Part shown: positions 8,013-15,166 of the stretch, piece by piece
How the letters are laid out: the number at the start of each line of letters is the position of its first letter
Numbering within the stretch: position 1 is the first letter of the stretch
NCBI GenBank assembly: GCA_964630925.1
Contig: CAZVZK010000107.1
Span: 1 to 34,526, forward strand
Direction of reading: 5' to 3'
Length of the DNA stretch: 34,526 nucleotides
Origin: RGDT01 sp964630925
GTDB taxonomy: Bacteria; Planctomycetota; Planctomycetia; Gemmatales; Gemmataceae
Notes under the pieces: model-generated
Seen by the model: the letters and a program-made list of their open reading frames with translations, nothing else
Databases searched by the model: none
What the model was told of the DNA's origin: nothing
Translations under genes and position numbers: made by a program

Positions 8013-8365
8013 TCGTCAAACGCGGGGATGTCGTCCTGACGCGGGTGCCGCACGCGTCCGGCGGACGCGGCAAGAAGCGTCCCGCCGTGGTCGTACAGGC
8101 CGATGTCTACAACGCCACGCTGCGCCACGCTGTGGTCGCGGAGGTGACCACCAACGCCCGCTGGATGGCCGACCCTGCCTGCCTGCCAATCGATGTCTCC
8201 ACGCCGGAGGGCAAGGCGACGGGCCTGGATCGAGACGCCGCTGTCTCCTGCCTCCACCTGGCGATGATGAGCGAGGATCGGCTGGGGACGCCCATCGGGG
8301 CGCTATCGCCGGCGCTCCTTTCGCGCCTTGACGCCTGCCTGAAGATGGCGCTCGGGCTGCCCTGA
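8009..8365 (+). CDS. MazF/PemK-family toxin (type II toxin-antitoxin)
   Basis: A 118-residue protein beginning MIVKRGDVVLTRVPHASGG and continuing GKKRPAVVVQADVYN, the N-terminal beta-barrel signature of MazF/PemK endoribonucleases, which cut mRNA at short sequences in the cytoplasm. The rest (PIDVSTPEGKATGLDRDAAVSCLHLAMM, here given as the two parts PIDVSTPEGKATGL and DRDAAVSCLHLAMM) fits the later strands of the fold. Length matches the family. It is coupled by a 4-bp overlap to the acidic small gene before it and lies 11 bp from the convergent end of the FHA operon. Activity and target sequence cannot be judged. Confidence 0.88.
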   Translation: MIVKRGDVVLTRVPHASGGRGKKRPAVVVQADVYNATLRHAVVAEVTTNARWMADPACLPIDVSTPEGKATGLDRDAAVSCLHLAMMSEDRLGTPIGALSPALLSRLDACLKMALGLP

Positions 8366-8376
8366 TTTCGCCTGCA

Positions 8377-8637
8377 TCAGCCCGAAGGCCCGCCGGATGG
8401 GGGCGGCGCGATGTCTTCCTTGCTCCGTGGCAGGGGCACGATTCGGTGCCGCCCGGAGAATGCAGGGTTGGCAGCGAGCCACTCCCGCCACATTGCGCCG
8501 TCGTGCCCGAAATCCTGGCCCGTCATCTCGCGCATGAACCTCAACGCGAGCTCCCGTGGCATGTAATGCATGGCATCCGCGGAGACTCGGCCTTCGAGGT
8601 TTAACAGGTATCGATCCAAAGACAACAGGAGAGACAT
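8377..8637 (-). CDS. Hypothetical small protein
   Basis: An 86-residue soluble protein of unknown function. It contains an acidic-aromatic helical stretch, MREMTGQDFGHDGAMWREWL, then a basic and proline-rich tail. It is the last gene of the minus-strand FHA operon, starting 10 bp after the FHA stop with a purine-rich GGTGAAGAG before the ATG. Supported by codon-like composition and spacing rather than recognised homology. Confidence 0.6.
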   Translation of the reverse strand: MSLLLSLDRYLLNLEGRVSADAMHYMPRELALRFMREMTGQDFGHDGAMWREWLAANPAFSGRHRIVPLPRSKEDIAPPPSGGPSG

Positions 8638-8647
8638 CTCTTCACCC

Positions 8648-9568
8648 TCACTCAGGCCGACGCGCCCGCTCGCTGAACCGCAGCGACGCCTTGCCGATCT
8701 CGATCAGGTCGCCGTCCTTCAGCGGGTGCGGGGCCTGCACCTCCACGCCGTTCACGAACGTGCCCTCCTTCGTGCCGTTGTCCTCGACGTAGTAGCGGCC
8801 CCCCTTCTGCACGATCTTCAGGTGCAACTTCTCGATGGCCGGGTCGCCGAACAGGCCAATGTCGCACGCCTCGCCCCGGCCCACCGTCGTCTCGGCCCGA
8901 GTCAGGATCAGCTCGCGGCCCGCGCGGAAGCCCGCCTCCACCTTGACCCAGGCGTCCTTCAGGATCACCTGCGTCAGGCCCATCAGCAGGCCGATGCACA
9001 TCCCCAGCACCACGAAGCCCGTCGCCGCCGGGCTCCAGAACTCATCGACGCGCTCGGCCAGGGCCTTGGCCCACACCGCCTGCATCCACAGGAAGAAGCC
9101 GCCGCCGAGGAGGCCGCCCAGGACGCCGCCGATCACGCCGTTGCGGACCTTGCGTGCGGCGCCGCTGGCGTCCTCGTCGGCGGCCAGGCGCGACAGCCAT
9201 TCGTACATGCCCGGCGCCGCGCCGATCAGGAAGCCCGTCAGCGCCCAGCCCAGGAGGAGGAACGGCGCCCACTGCGTCGAGCCGTAGAGGATCTGGCCGA
9301 GCATGCCGCCGACGAAGCCGCCGAGGGCGCCGACGCAGCCGCCGACGACGGGGCGGAGGACGGAGCCGCAGCCCTCGCGGCCCGAGGCGTTGAAGGCGAG
9401 ATCGACCAGGACGAGGAGGAGGGCGACGAGGAGGCCGAGGAAGGTGCCCTTGACGGCGGCGTTGAAGACGGGCTGGTCGAGGGGGGACATCTTGCCCAGG
9501 GCCCAGCCGATGAGGCCGGCGAAGGCCCCCCAGACGGCGCAATAGTAGACGAACCAACGGAGAGACAT
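8648..9568 (-). CDS. Integral-membrane protein with C-terminal FHA domain
   Basis: A 306-residue protein. Several glycine-rich hydrophobic helices (about residues 5-27, 40-60, 72-95, 101-120, 144-165 and 182-203) anchor it in the membrane; the GGxxGG patterns resemble glycine zippers. Residues about 220-298 are an FHA domain, which binds phosphothreonine: GR at 230-231, His249 and DNGTKEGTFVNG (263-274) are recognisable. The Ser that usually sits three residues before the His is Glu246 here, so phosphopeptide binding may differ. It follows a zinc-ribbon/Ig-like membrane protein by 7 bp, suggesting the pair work together. Hanks-type kinases are common in planctomycetes and would be the natural partner, but none lies in the window. 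Confidence 0.88.
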   Translation of the reverse strand: MSLRWFVYYCAVWGAFAGLIGWALGKMSPLDQPVFNAAVKGTFLGLLVALLLVLVDLAFNASGREGCGSVLRPVVGGCVGALGGFVGGMLGQILYGSTQWAPFLLLGWALTGFLIGAAPGMYEWLSRLAADEDASGAARKVRNGVIGGVLGGLLGGGFFLWMQAVWAKALAERVDEFWSPAATGFVVLGMCIGLLMGLTQVILKDAWVKVEAGFRAGRELILTRAETTVGRGEACDIGLFGDPAIEKLHLKIVQKGGRYYVEDNGTKEGTFVNGVEVQAPHPLKDGDLIEIGKASLRFSERARRPE

Positions 9569-9575
9569 GGCGGCG

Positions 9576-12380
9576 TCAGCTCCCGAAGATTCCCCTCACC
9601 TTGATCGCCACGTTCTGCGTCGCGCTGACGCCGGTGCTGCTGGTGACCTTGAGCGGGAAGGAGCCGGCGGACGGGCCGGCCTTGACGCGCCACGTCACCG
9701 GGCTGATCTGGCCGGCGGCGTCGGCGGCCAGGGGCGGCACGCGGGCCGTCTCGTCGCCGCCGATGCGCTCGAAGCCCTCGGGCAATTGCAGCTTGAGTGT
9801 CTGACCGGGGGCGGGGTTGCGGACGTAGGCGGTGAGGGTGAACTCGCCGCGGGGCGTGAAGGAGCCGCCGGCGGTGAGGGCGAGCCGGCCCTGGGTGTCG
9901 CCGGAGGAGACGCTGCCCAGGCCGTAGGCGAAGGCGACCTCGCGGGAGCCGCCGGGCATGATCTTCTTGTCGCCCCAGTACATGGCCACGGCGGAGTCGT
10001 TGAGGGCCCTGCCGGAGGGGAGCATGGATTTCATGGAGACGAGGGGGACGAGCCAGAGGGTCTTCTCCTGGCGTGCGCCCTGGACGCCGAGCTGGGGGTT
10101 GGGCCAGGCGCCGAGGGTGACGCGGGAGGGGGGCTCCATTCCTGCGAGCTTGAGCTGGAGCTGGGCGATGGTGCCGGGGTTGGCGAGGTCCTCGCGTTCG
10201 CAGGCCTGGATGAAGTCGGGCACGTCGCGCGGGTCGTTGAAGGCGAGCTGGGTCGAGCAGAGCTGGTCGTGTCCGGGGATGAGGAAGGGGACGCCGTCGT
10301 TCTGGCCGATGAAGGTGTCGAGGAGGAAGCGGATGCCGACGTCGTGGGCGACGCCGTCCTTGTTATCGATGCGGTAGTGGACGAGGCAGGTATCGACGCG
10401 GCCGGTCTGCTCGCCGATGACGAGGCCGACGGTCTGCGTGATCTCGACCTTCTGGGCGTCGTAGCGCCAGACGGACTTGCGGCCGTCCTTGAGGGGGCGG
10501 TCCATGCGGGCCTCGCGCTCGACCCAGCGGCCGGGCCAGTCGCCGTAGAGGTTGCCGGACTGCCTGTCGCGGAAGGGGCGTTCGCCGAAGATCACCTCGC
10601 GGCCGTCGAGGCGGACGACGCAGTTGTTGGTCAGGCCGAGGGCGTCGAAGGTGAGGCGGCGGCCCTCGGGGCGGGCGGCGGCCTCCATCGACAGGCCGAA
10701 GCGCATGCTGGGCTCCCAGACGGCGGCGCGCTGGCCCTTGCCGGGGGCCTCACCCGGCTTGGCGCTGCCGCCGATGGCCAGGGTGACCTCGCGCTCGCGG
10801 TCGTGGAAGGAGAGGAAGACGGCCTGCTCCTTGTTCTTGAACTCCTCGGCGCCAGGCCCTTCGGGGGGCTTGCCGCCCATCCATGTCCCGAGGTCGCGGC
10901 CCAGGGTGACGCCGAGGCCGAGCAGGACGAGCAACACGGGGGCCAGGGCCAGGAGGGGACGCCCGGCGCCACCTGTCGGGATGGGTGCGGGGTCGGAGGT
11001 TTCACGGCGGCGGGCCGGACGCTCGGTGATCGGCGACGGCGGGGGCGGTGGGGGCGGCGGCGGGACGGGAGGGGCGAGGACCGGCGCGGGCGGCAGGCGG
11101 GGGATCTCGGGCCTGGGGATCTCGCGGACGGGCAGGGCCTGGGTGATGTCGATGGGGCGCTGGCCACGCACCTTGAGGCGGACGGTGACGGCGTGCTTGA
11201 CGCGGCCGTTGGTGGTGATGACGACGCGCGCGGTGCCGGACTCGCCGGGCTGGTCGGGGGCGCGGGTGACGCCGAGGCGGACGCAGGTGGATTTGCGTTC
11301 GACGATGACCTCGCGGACGTCGAGCCAGGGGGACGAGCATTCGACGAGCGCCCACACGGGCTGTTTGGTGTCGGCGGTGAGGGCGACGACCTCGGAGGCG
11401 GGGCCGGCGGGGTCGGCCTCGAGGAAGATCTCGGACCTGTCGGCGGTGACCTTGGGGGGCCTGGACAAGCCCAGGGCCTCGAAGAACTGCTGGATGGCGG
11501 CGACGGGGGCGGCGGCGGCCTCCTTGACGGGGTAGGCCCAGCCGTTGGAGGCGAACCAGCGGGCGACGGCGCCTGAGGAGAACGACTCGCCGACCTCGCG
11601 GGGGAGGGCGAGGGCCTTCTCGGCGATCTGGCGGGGGGTGGTGCAGCCGGCGAGGGGGCCGTCGGGGAAGGGGAGGATGGGGACGTCGACGCTGACGGGG
11701 ACGACGACCTGTCCGCCGTTGGTCTCGAAGGTGATGTTGCCGGTGAGGGGCTTCTTCCCGGCCTGGAGGGAGCGGCCCTCGACGAGGACGGGGAGGGCCT
11801 GGTCGTGGAGGAGCTGGAAGACCTTCTTCTTTGAGGCGGCGCCGGGCTTGCCGAGGAAGAGCCAGGGGGTGGCGGAGCAGTCGGCGGTGCCGGTGAGGAG
11901 GCCGAGGCCGGCGTTCTGGAGGCGGAGGGTGAGGGTGATGTCCTTGCCGGGGCGGACGGTGCCGAGGTTGAGCTGTGCGGGGTCGGCCTGGAGCCTGGGG
12001 GGGACGAGGACGGAGGACGGCAGGCGGTTGATGAGGCCGTCGAGGGCCATGTCGGCGTCACGTTCGCGGGCGGCCTCGCGTGCGAAGCGGGCGAGGTCGG
12101 CGCGGCCGAGGCCGGCGAGGAAGGCGGTGAAGGAGTTGTCCTTGAGGAGGGAGCAGGCGCCCTTCCAGTCGTTGAAGCAGGCGAGGACGAGCTCGTCGAA
12201 GGAGTGGCAGGCCTGTCCGGAGGGGAAGACGAAGGGGCGGGGGAAGCGTGCGCGTGCGGGGTCGGCGAGGGCGCGGTGCTGGCCTGAGGCGCCGAGGGCG
12301 GCGCCGTCGGCGAAGCAGAAGAGCGCGTCCGCGGGGTTGGCGCGGGAGCAGCGCGGGCAGGTGGTCGGCATCGGCGGCAT
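9576..12380 (-). CDS. Zinc-ribbon, Ig-like, single-pass membrane protein
   Basis: A 934-residue protein of unknown function. The N-terminus has CPRC and a third Cys in ADALFCFADG (Cys8, Cys11, Cys22); the usual fourth ligand is missing. A Gemmata-style module follows (FVFPSGQACHSFDELVLACF to LGRADLARFAREA, about 50-125). Two Ig-like beta regions resemble each other around SATPWLFLGK and SSPWLDVREV. A proline-rich linker (about 436-450) leads to one membrane helix (about 472-491), then a large beta-rich region after it. Predicted orientation is N-terminus inside, last ~440 residues outside. The start may be Met1 or Met4; neither has a Shine-Dalgarno sequence. It heads an operon with an FHA protein. 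Confidence 0.85.
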   Translation of the reverse strand: MPPMPTTCPRCSRANPADALFCFADGAALGASGQHRALADPARARFPRPFVFPSGQACHSFDELVLACFNDWKGACSLLKDNSFTAFLAGLGRADLARFAREAARERDADMALDGLINRLPSSVLVPPRLQADPAQLNLGTVRPGKDITLTLRLQNAGLGLLTGTADCSATPWLFLGKPGAASKKKVFQLLHDQALPVLVEGRSLQAGKKPLTGNITFETNGGQVVVPVSVDVPILPFPDGPLAGCTTPRQIAEKALALPREVGESFSSGAVARWFASNGWAYPVKEAAAAPVAAIQQFFEALGLSRPPKVTADRSEIFLEADPAGPASEVVALTADTKQPVWALVECSSPWLDVREVIVERKSTCVRLGVTRAPDQPGESGTARVVITTNGRVKHAVTVRLKVRGQRPIDITQALPVREIPRPEIPRLPPAPVLAPPVPPPPPPPPPSPITERPARRRETSDPAPIPTGGAGRPLLALAPVLLVLLGLGVTLGRDLGTWMGGKPPEGPGAEEFKNKEQAVFLSFHDREREVTLAIGGSAKPGEAPGKGQRAAVWEPSMRFGLSMEAAARPEGRRLTFDALGLTNNCVVRLDGREVIFGERPFRDRQSGNLYGDWPGRWVEREARMDRPLKDGRKSVWRYDAQKVEITQTVGLVIGEQTGRVDTCLVHYRIDNKDGVAHDVGIRFLLDTFIGQNDGVPFLIPGHDQLCSTQLAFNDPRDVPDFIQACEREDLANPGTIAQLQLKLAGMEPPSRVTLGAWPNPQLGVQGARQEKTLWLVPLVSMKSMLPSGRALNDSAVAMYWGDKKIMPGGSREVAFAYGLGSVSSGDTQGRLALTAGGSFTPRGEFTLTAYVRNPAPGQTLKLQLPEGFERIGGDETARVPPLAADAAGQISPVTWRVKAGPSAGSFPLKVTSSTGVSATQNVAIKVRGIFGS

Positions 12381-12501
12381 GGCGTGTGGTCCGGGTGGCC
12401 ACCGGCTATTATGGCGACGAGGTGGCCGATACGGAAGGGGCCACGTCCGTAGATTGGGGCGGGCGGGCCCGACCTGTCATCCGAAGGAAGGCCGCCGCAC
12501 G

Positions 12502-12685
12502 ACTCGGGGCGCTGACGTTCAACGATGCGCTGACGCACCACTCGGGGCGCTGACGCAACCCCGCTCGCCAACAGCCAAGAGCCGCTCACGCTCCACGAAT
12601 CGAGATCCGCTGACGCTCCACTCGGGGCGCTGACGCATCCCCGCTCGCCCGATCCGGATGCGCTCACGCTCCAGCGGGTCGGTGG
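12502..12685. repeat. Tandem ~80-bp intergenic element with CGCT(G/C)ACG cores
   Basis: The 311-bp spacer between the ferredoxin and the zinc-ribbon gene holds seven copies of CGCTGACG or CGCTCACG, starting at 12510, 12528, 12548, 12583, 12608, 12628 and 12661. The block 12528-12607 is repeated at 12608-12685: its three cores recur at offsets of 80, 80 and 78 bases. Most cores sit in short inverted repeats such as TGCG-CTGA-CGCA at 12526-12537, and CGGGG/CCCCG flanks the cores at 12548 and 12628. The preceding part, 12381-12501, contains no other structure I can name; it should include the promoter of the zinc-ribbon gene. Confidence 0.8.
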
Positions 12686-12691
12686 GGCCGG

Positions 12692-13069
12692 TCACTTGTT
12701 CGGGTAGGGCTTCTGCCAGAAGTTCTCGCCGTCCCAGTTGAAGGACGGCTGGGTCTCGATGGTGCAATCGCCGTTGACGATCACCTGACACGCCAGGCGT
12801 AACTCCTCCTCGTGGCCGATGCGCGAGAGCATGGTGAGGGGGTGGGCGCGGGTGTTGATGGTCTCCATGAGGGGGGGCTTGCCGAGGTTCTCCATGCCCT
12901 TCTTGACGAGGACCTTGCAGGTGCCGCACAGGCCGAAGCCGCGGCAGTTGAGGAAGGACTCGATCCACCCGTGGATCGGGACGCCGGCCTTGAGCGCCTC
13001 GGTGCGGAGGACCGACCCGGCGGGGACCTCGATTTCCTGCTTCTCGTTGACGAAGATGACCTTGGGCAT
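12692..13069 (-). CDS. 2Fe-2S ferredoxin
   Basis: A 125-residue plant-type ferredoxin: MPKVIFVNEKQEIEVPAGS gives the beta-grasp start, and the cluster ligands are in FLNCRGFGLCGTCKV (C-x5-C-x2-C) with the fourth Cys downstream in LRLACQV. It would carry electrons at about the level of other 2Fe-2S proteins in the cytoplasm. The start at 13069 is placed where homology begins; a start 13 codons earlier is possible. The C-terminal tail PSFNWDGENFWQKPYPNK is longer than in minimal ferredoxins. It is divergent from a metallophosphoesterase, with 110 bp between starts. The partner enzyme is unknown. Confidence 0.92.
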   Translation of the reverse strand: MPKVIFVNEKQEIEVPAGSVLRTEALKAGVPIHGWIESFLNCRGFGLCGTCKVLVKKGMENLGKPPLMETINTRAHPLTMLSRIGHEEELRLACQVIVNGDCTIETQPSFNWDGENFWQKPYPNK

Positions 13070-13179
13070 GAATCTAAGCCCCTGGATGGTTGTCCGCCGC
13101 ACAAGCACGGCCGGGGGGTATTGTAGGGCGGGGCGTGTGCCCGGCCATCCCGCCGGATCGGGTCCGAGGGCCGCCTCGA

Positions 13180-14088
13180 ATGAGCCAGCCGACCCAGGCC
13201 CGGATCGTTCACGTCAGCGACGTGCATCTGACGGTGCCGCGCGTCTCCTGGCGGCGCGAGGACTGGTTCAACAAACGCCTCGCGGCCTGGATGAACCTCC
13301 ACCTCCTGGGGCGTGGGTTCCGATTCCGCCACGCGGAGGAGGTGCTGGGGGCCTGGTTGCGCGACCAGGTGGCACGGGGGCCGGCGCATGTCGTGTTCAC
13401 CGGCGACGCCACGGCGATGGGCTTCTGCGAGGAGGTGGAGCGGGCCGCCGAATTGATGAACGTCACCGGGCTGCCGGGGATGGCGACGCCGGGGAACCAC
13501 GACTACTGCACGAAGACGGCGCAGCGCGAGGCCCACTTCGAGCGTGTGTACGCGCCCTGGCAGGTGGGCGAGCGCGTGGACGGGGAGGTCTACCCGTTCG
13601 CCCAGCGCGTGGGGCATGCGTGGCTGGTGGCGGTCAACTCCTCGACGGCGAACCGCTGGCCGTGGGACGCCACGGGCAAGGTGGGCAAGGAGCAGATGGG
13701 GCGGCTGGAGGCGTTGCTGGGGCGGCTGGAGGGCGGACCGAAGGTGCTGGTGACGCACTACCCGGTGGTGCGGCCGAGCGGGTGGCCGGAGCCGTTCGGG
13801 CGTCGTCTGCGCGACCTGACGGGGCTGTTGCGGGTGGCGGAGGAGGGGGGCGTGGCGCTGTGGCTGCACGGTCACATCCACAAGCCGTACCACTTCGCGG
13901 CGGGGCGGTACGCGCCGTTCCCGGTGATCTGCGCCGGGAGCGGCACACAGACGGGGTACTGGTCCTACGGCGACTACACGATCACGGGACACACGCTGAC
14001 GGGGCGGCGGCGGGTGTACCATCAGGAGTCGAACGAGTTCCGCGACGGCGAGGCGTTCGAGCTGGAGCTGGCGGGGGGGGGCGGTTGA
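13180..14088 (+). CDS. Calcineurin-like metallophosphoesterase
   Basis: A 302-residue enzyme with the full set of metal-binding motifs in order: DVH (Asp14, His16), GD (Asp76), GNHD (residues 105-108), THYP and HGHIH. Such proteins use two metals to hydrolyse phosphomonoesters or diesters; the family covers cyclic nucleotide, nucleotide and lipid substrates, and I cannot choose between them. No signal peptide, so it is likely cytoplasmic. The start at 13180 is where conserved sequence begins; the frame is open 30 codons further upstream without protein-like content. Divergent from the ferredoxin gene. Confidence 0.92.
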   Translation: MSQPTQARIVHVSDVHLTVPRVSWRREDWFNKRLAAWMNLHLLGRGFRFRHAEEVLGAWLRDQVARGPAHVVFTGDATAMGFCEEVERAAELMNVTGLPGMATPGNHDYCTKTAQREAHFERVYAPWQVGERVDGEVYPFAQRVGHAWLVAVNSSTANRWPWDATGKVGKEQMGRLEALLGRLEGGPKVLVTHYPVVRPSGWPEPFGRRLRDLTGLLRVAEEGGVALWLHGHIHKPYHFAAGRYAPFPVICAGSGTQTGYWSYGDYTITGHTLTGRRRVYHQESNEFRDGEAFELELAGGGG

Positions 14089-14170
14089 CATTGGGCGAGG
14101 ATGCCCCGGCGGCCCGTCCTGCGTCGCCCCCGGATGACGATGAGGGCGGGTGAGACGAGAACGGGCGGAG

Positions 14171-14236
14171 GCGCTGACGCACCACTCGGGGCGCTGACGC
14201 GGCCCCGCCCGCCGAGAGCCGCTCACGCCTCACCCG
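14171..14236. repeat. Third copy of the CGCT(G/C)ACG intergenic element
   Basis: This spacer, between the metallophosphoesterase stop and the next start, repeats the element described at 12502-12685. The bases 14172-14200 are identical to 12528-12556 over 29 positions. Cores lie at 14172, 14192 and 14220, so the first interval (20) is the same and the second is shorter (28 rather than 33-35). The core at 14192 is again between CGGGG and CCCCG. Confidence 0.78.
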
Positions 14237-14300
14237 TTGCCTTGGATGTCCCGGGAGGGTATCCTGCGTCTATGGGGGAGGACCCTTGGAGGACGCATCC

Positions 14301-15053
14301 ATGCGCCGCACGCTGTCCCTGGCCGCCGTCCTGATCGTGCCGCTGATGCTGTGCACCGGCGACCTCGCGAACGCGCAGAAGTCCAAGGACAAGATGAAGG
14401 ACAAGGACGACGACATCCCGAAGAACACCGAGAAGACGGTGAAGGCCGGCTCGCTCGTGGGGCGGGTCGTCGGCATCGAGGAGGACAAGCGGAAGATCCG
14501 CCTGAGTGTCAGCTACCCGGTCACGACGATCGACCAGGGGCAGGTGCAGGCGGTGGCCAACGCGCAGAACCAGATGGCGCGGGCGCAGTACGACCTGCGC
14601 GTCGCCCGCGACGTGAACGCCGCCAACCAGGCGCGGCAGCAGATGGCGCAGGCGCAGCAGCAGATGGCCCAGGCCCAGGCCCGCCTCTACAAGACCGAGA
14701 TGAAGACCAAGGATGACATCTACGTCAAGGCGGGCGACGACGTGGCCGTCCGCACGGCGCGGCCGAAGGAAGATTTCGATGACAAGGGCAAGATCAAGAA
14801 GTACACCAAGGCGGAGCTGAAGGAGCTGAAGGGCGACGGCAAGCTGCCGGGCTACAAGGCAGAGTTCGGCGACCTGGCCGTGGACCAGTACGTGCAGATC
14901 ACGCTGGTCCGCAAGAAGGGGGCCCCCGCGCCGAAGCCGGTCCCGAAGAAGGGGAAGAAGGACGCCGACGCCATCGGCGACGCCATCGGGGACGACGGTC
15001 AGATGGCCAGCGTGATCCTGATCGTCCGGCAGCCGGCGCCGTCGGGGAAGTGA
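14301..15053 (+). CDS. Secreted lysine-rich protein with central Gln/Ala coiled coil
   Basis: A 250-residue exported protein of unknown function. A clear signal peptide (MRRTLSLAAVLIVPLMLCTG, cleaved near LANA) is followed by a Lys/Asp-rich stretch, a beta segment (GRVVGIEEDKRKIRLSVSY), a helical insert of QMAQAQQQ-type repeats (about residues 80-120), a second beta segment (DIYVKAGDDVAVRTARP), and a Lys-rich and Pro-rich tail ending in a hydrophobic strand (ASVILIVRQP). The helix inserted into a beta domain is the odd feature. The ATG at 14301 has GGAGG eight bases upstream; an in-frame ATG at 14286 is less likely because it would precede the signal peptide. No operon partner is evident. Confidence 0.8.
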   Translation: MRRTLSLAAVLIVPLMLCTGDLANAQKSKDKMKDKDDDIPKNTEKTVKAGSLVGRVVGIEEDKRKIRLSVSYPVTTIDQGQVQAVANAQNQMARAQYDLRVARDVNAANQARQQMAQAQQQMAQAQARLYKTEMKTKDDIYVKAGDDVAVRTARPKEDFDDKGKIKKYTKAELKELKGDGKLPGYKAEFGDLAVDQYVQITLVRKKGAPAPKPVPKKGKKDADAIGDAIGDDGQMASVILIVRQPAPSGK

Positions 15054-15076
15054 CTGGCCGTTCGGAGCCTCCCCCT

Positions 15077-15136
15077 CGGGCCCCTGACGGGGCCCGCTCG
15101 CCTATCCAGAAGACACGGCACGCTTACGCCGTGCCG
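15077..15136. repeat. Pair of perfect hairpins, diverged relative of the CGCT(G/C)ACG element
   Basis: Two perfect inverted repeats lie between the secreted protein and the sulfatase. 15077-15096 has an 8-bp stem (CGGGCCCC / GGGGCCCG) around TGAC. 15116-15136 has a 7-bp stem (CGGCACG / CGTGCCG) around CTTACGC. The loop letters CTGACG and CTTACG match the cores of the repeats at 12502-12685 and 14171-14236, while the stems differ. They are followed by CGCTCGCC and GCTCGCC, also found after the other copies. Neither has a T tract. Confidence 0.65.
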
Positions 15137-15166
15137 CTCGCCGGATCAGATCAGAGGCAGCTCTAA

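Noticed and set aside
9567..11576. A 669-residue open frame on the plus strand
   Set aside because: It is antisense to the zinc-ribbon/Ig-like protein, whose domains, motifs and spacing to its operon partner are convincing. The plus frame is dominated by Gly, Ala, Glu and Asp as expected from mirrored GC-rich codons.
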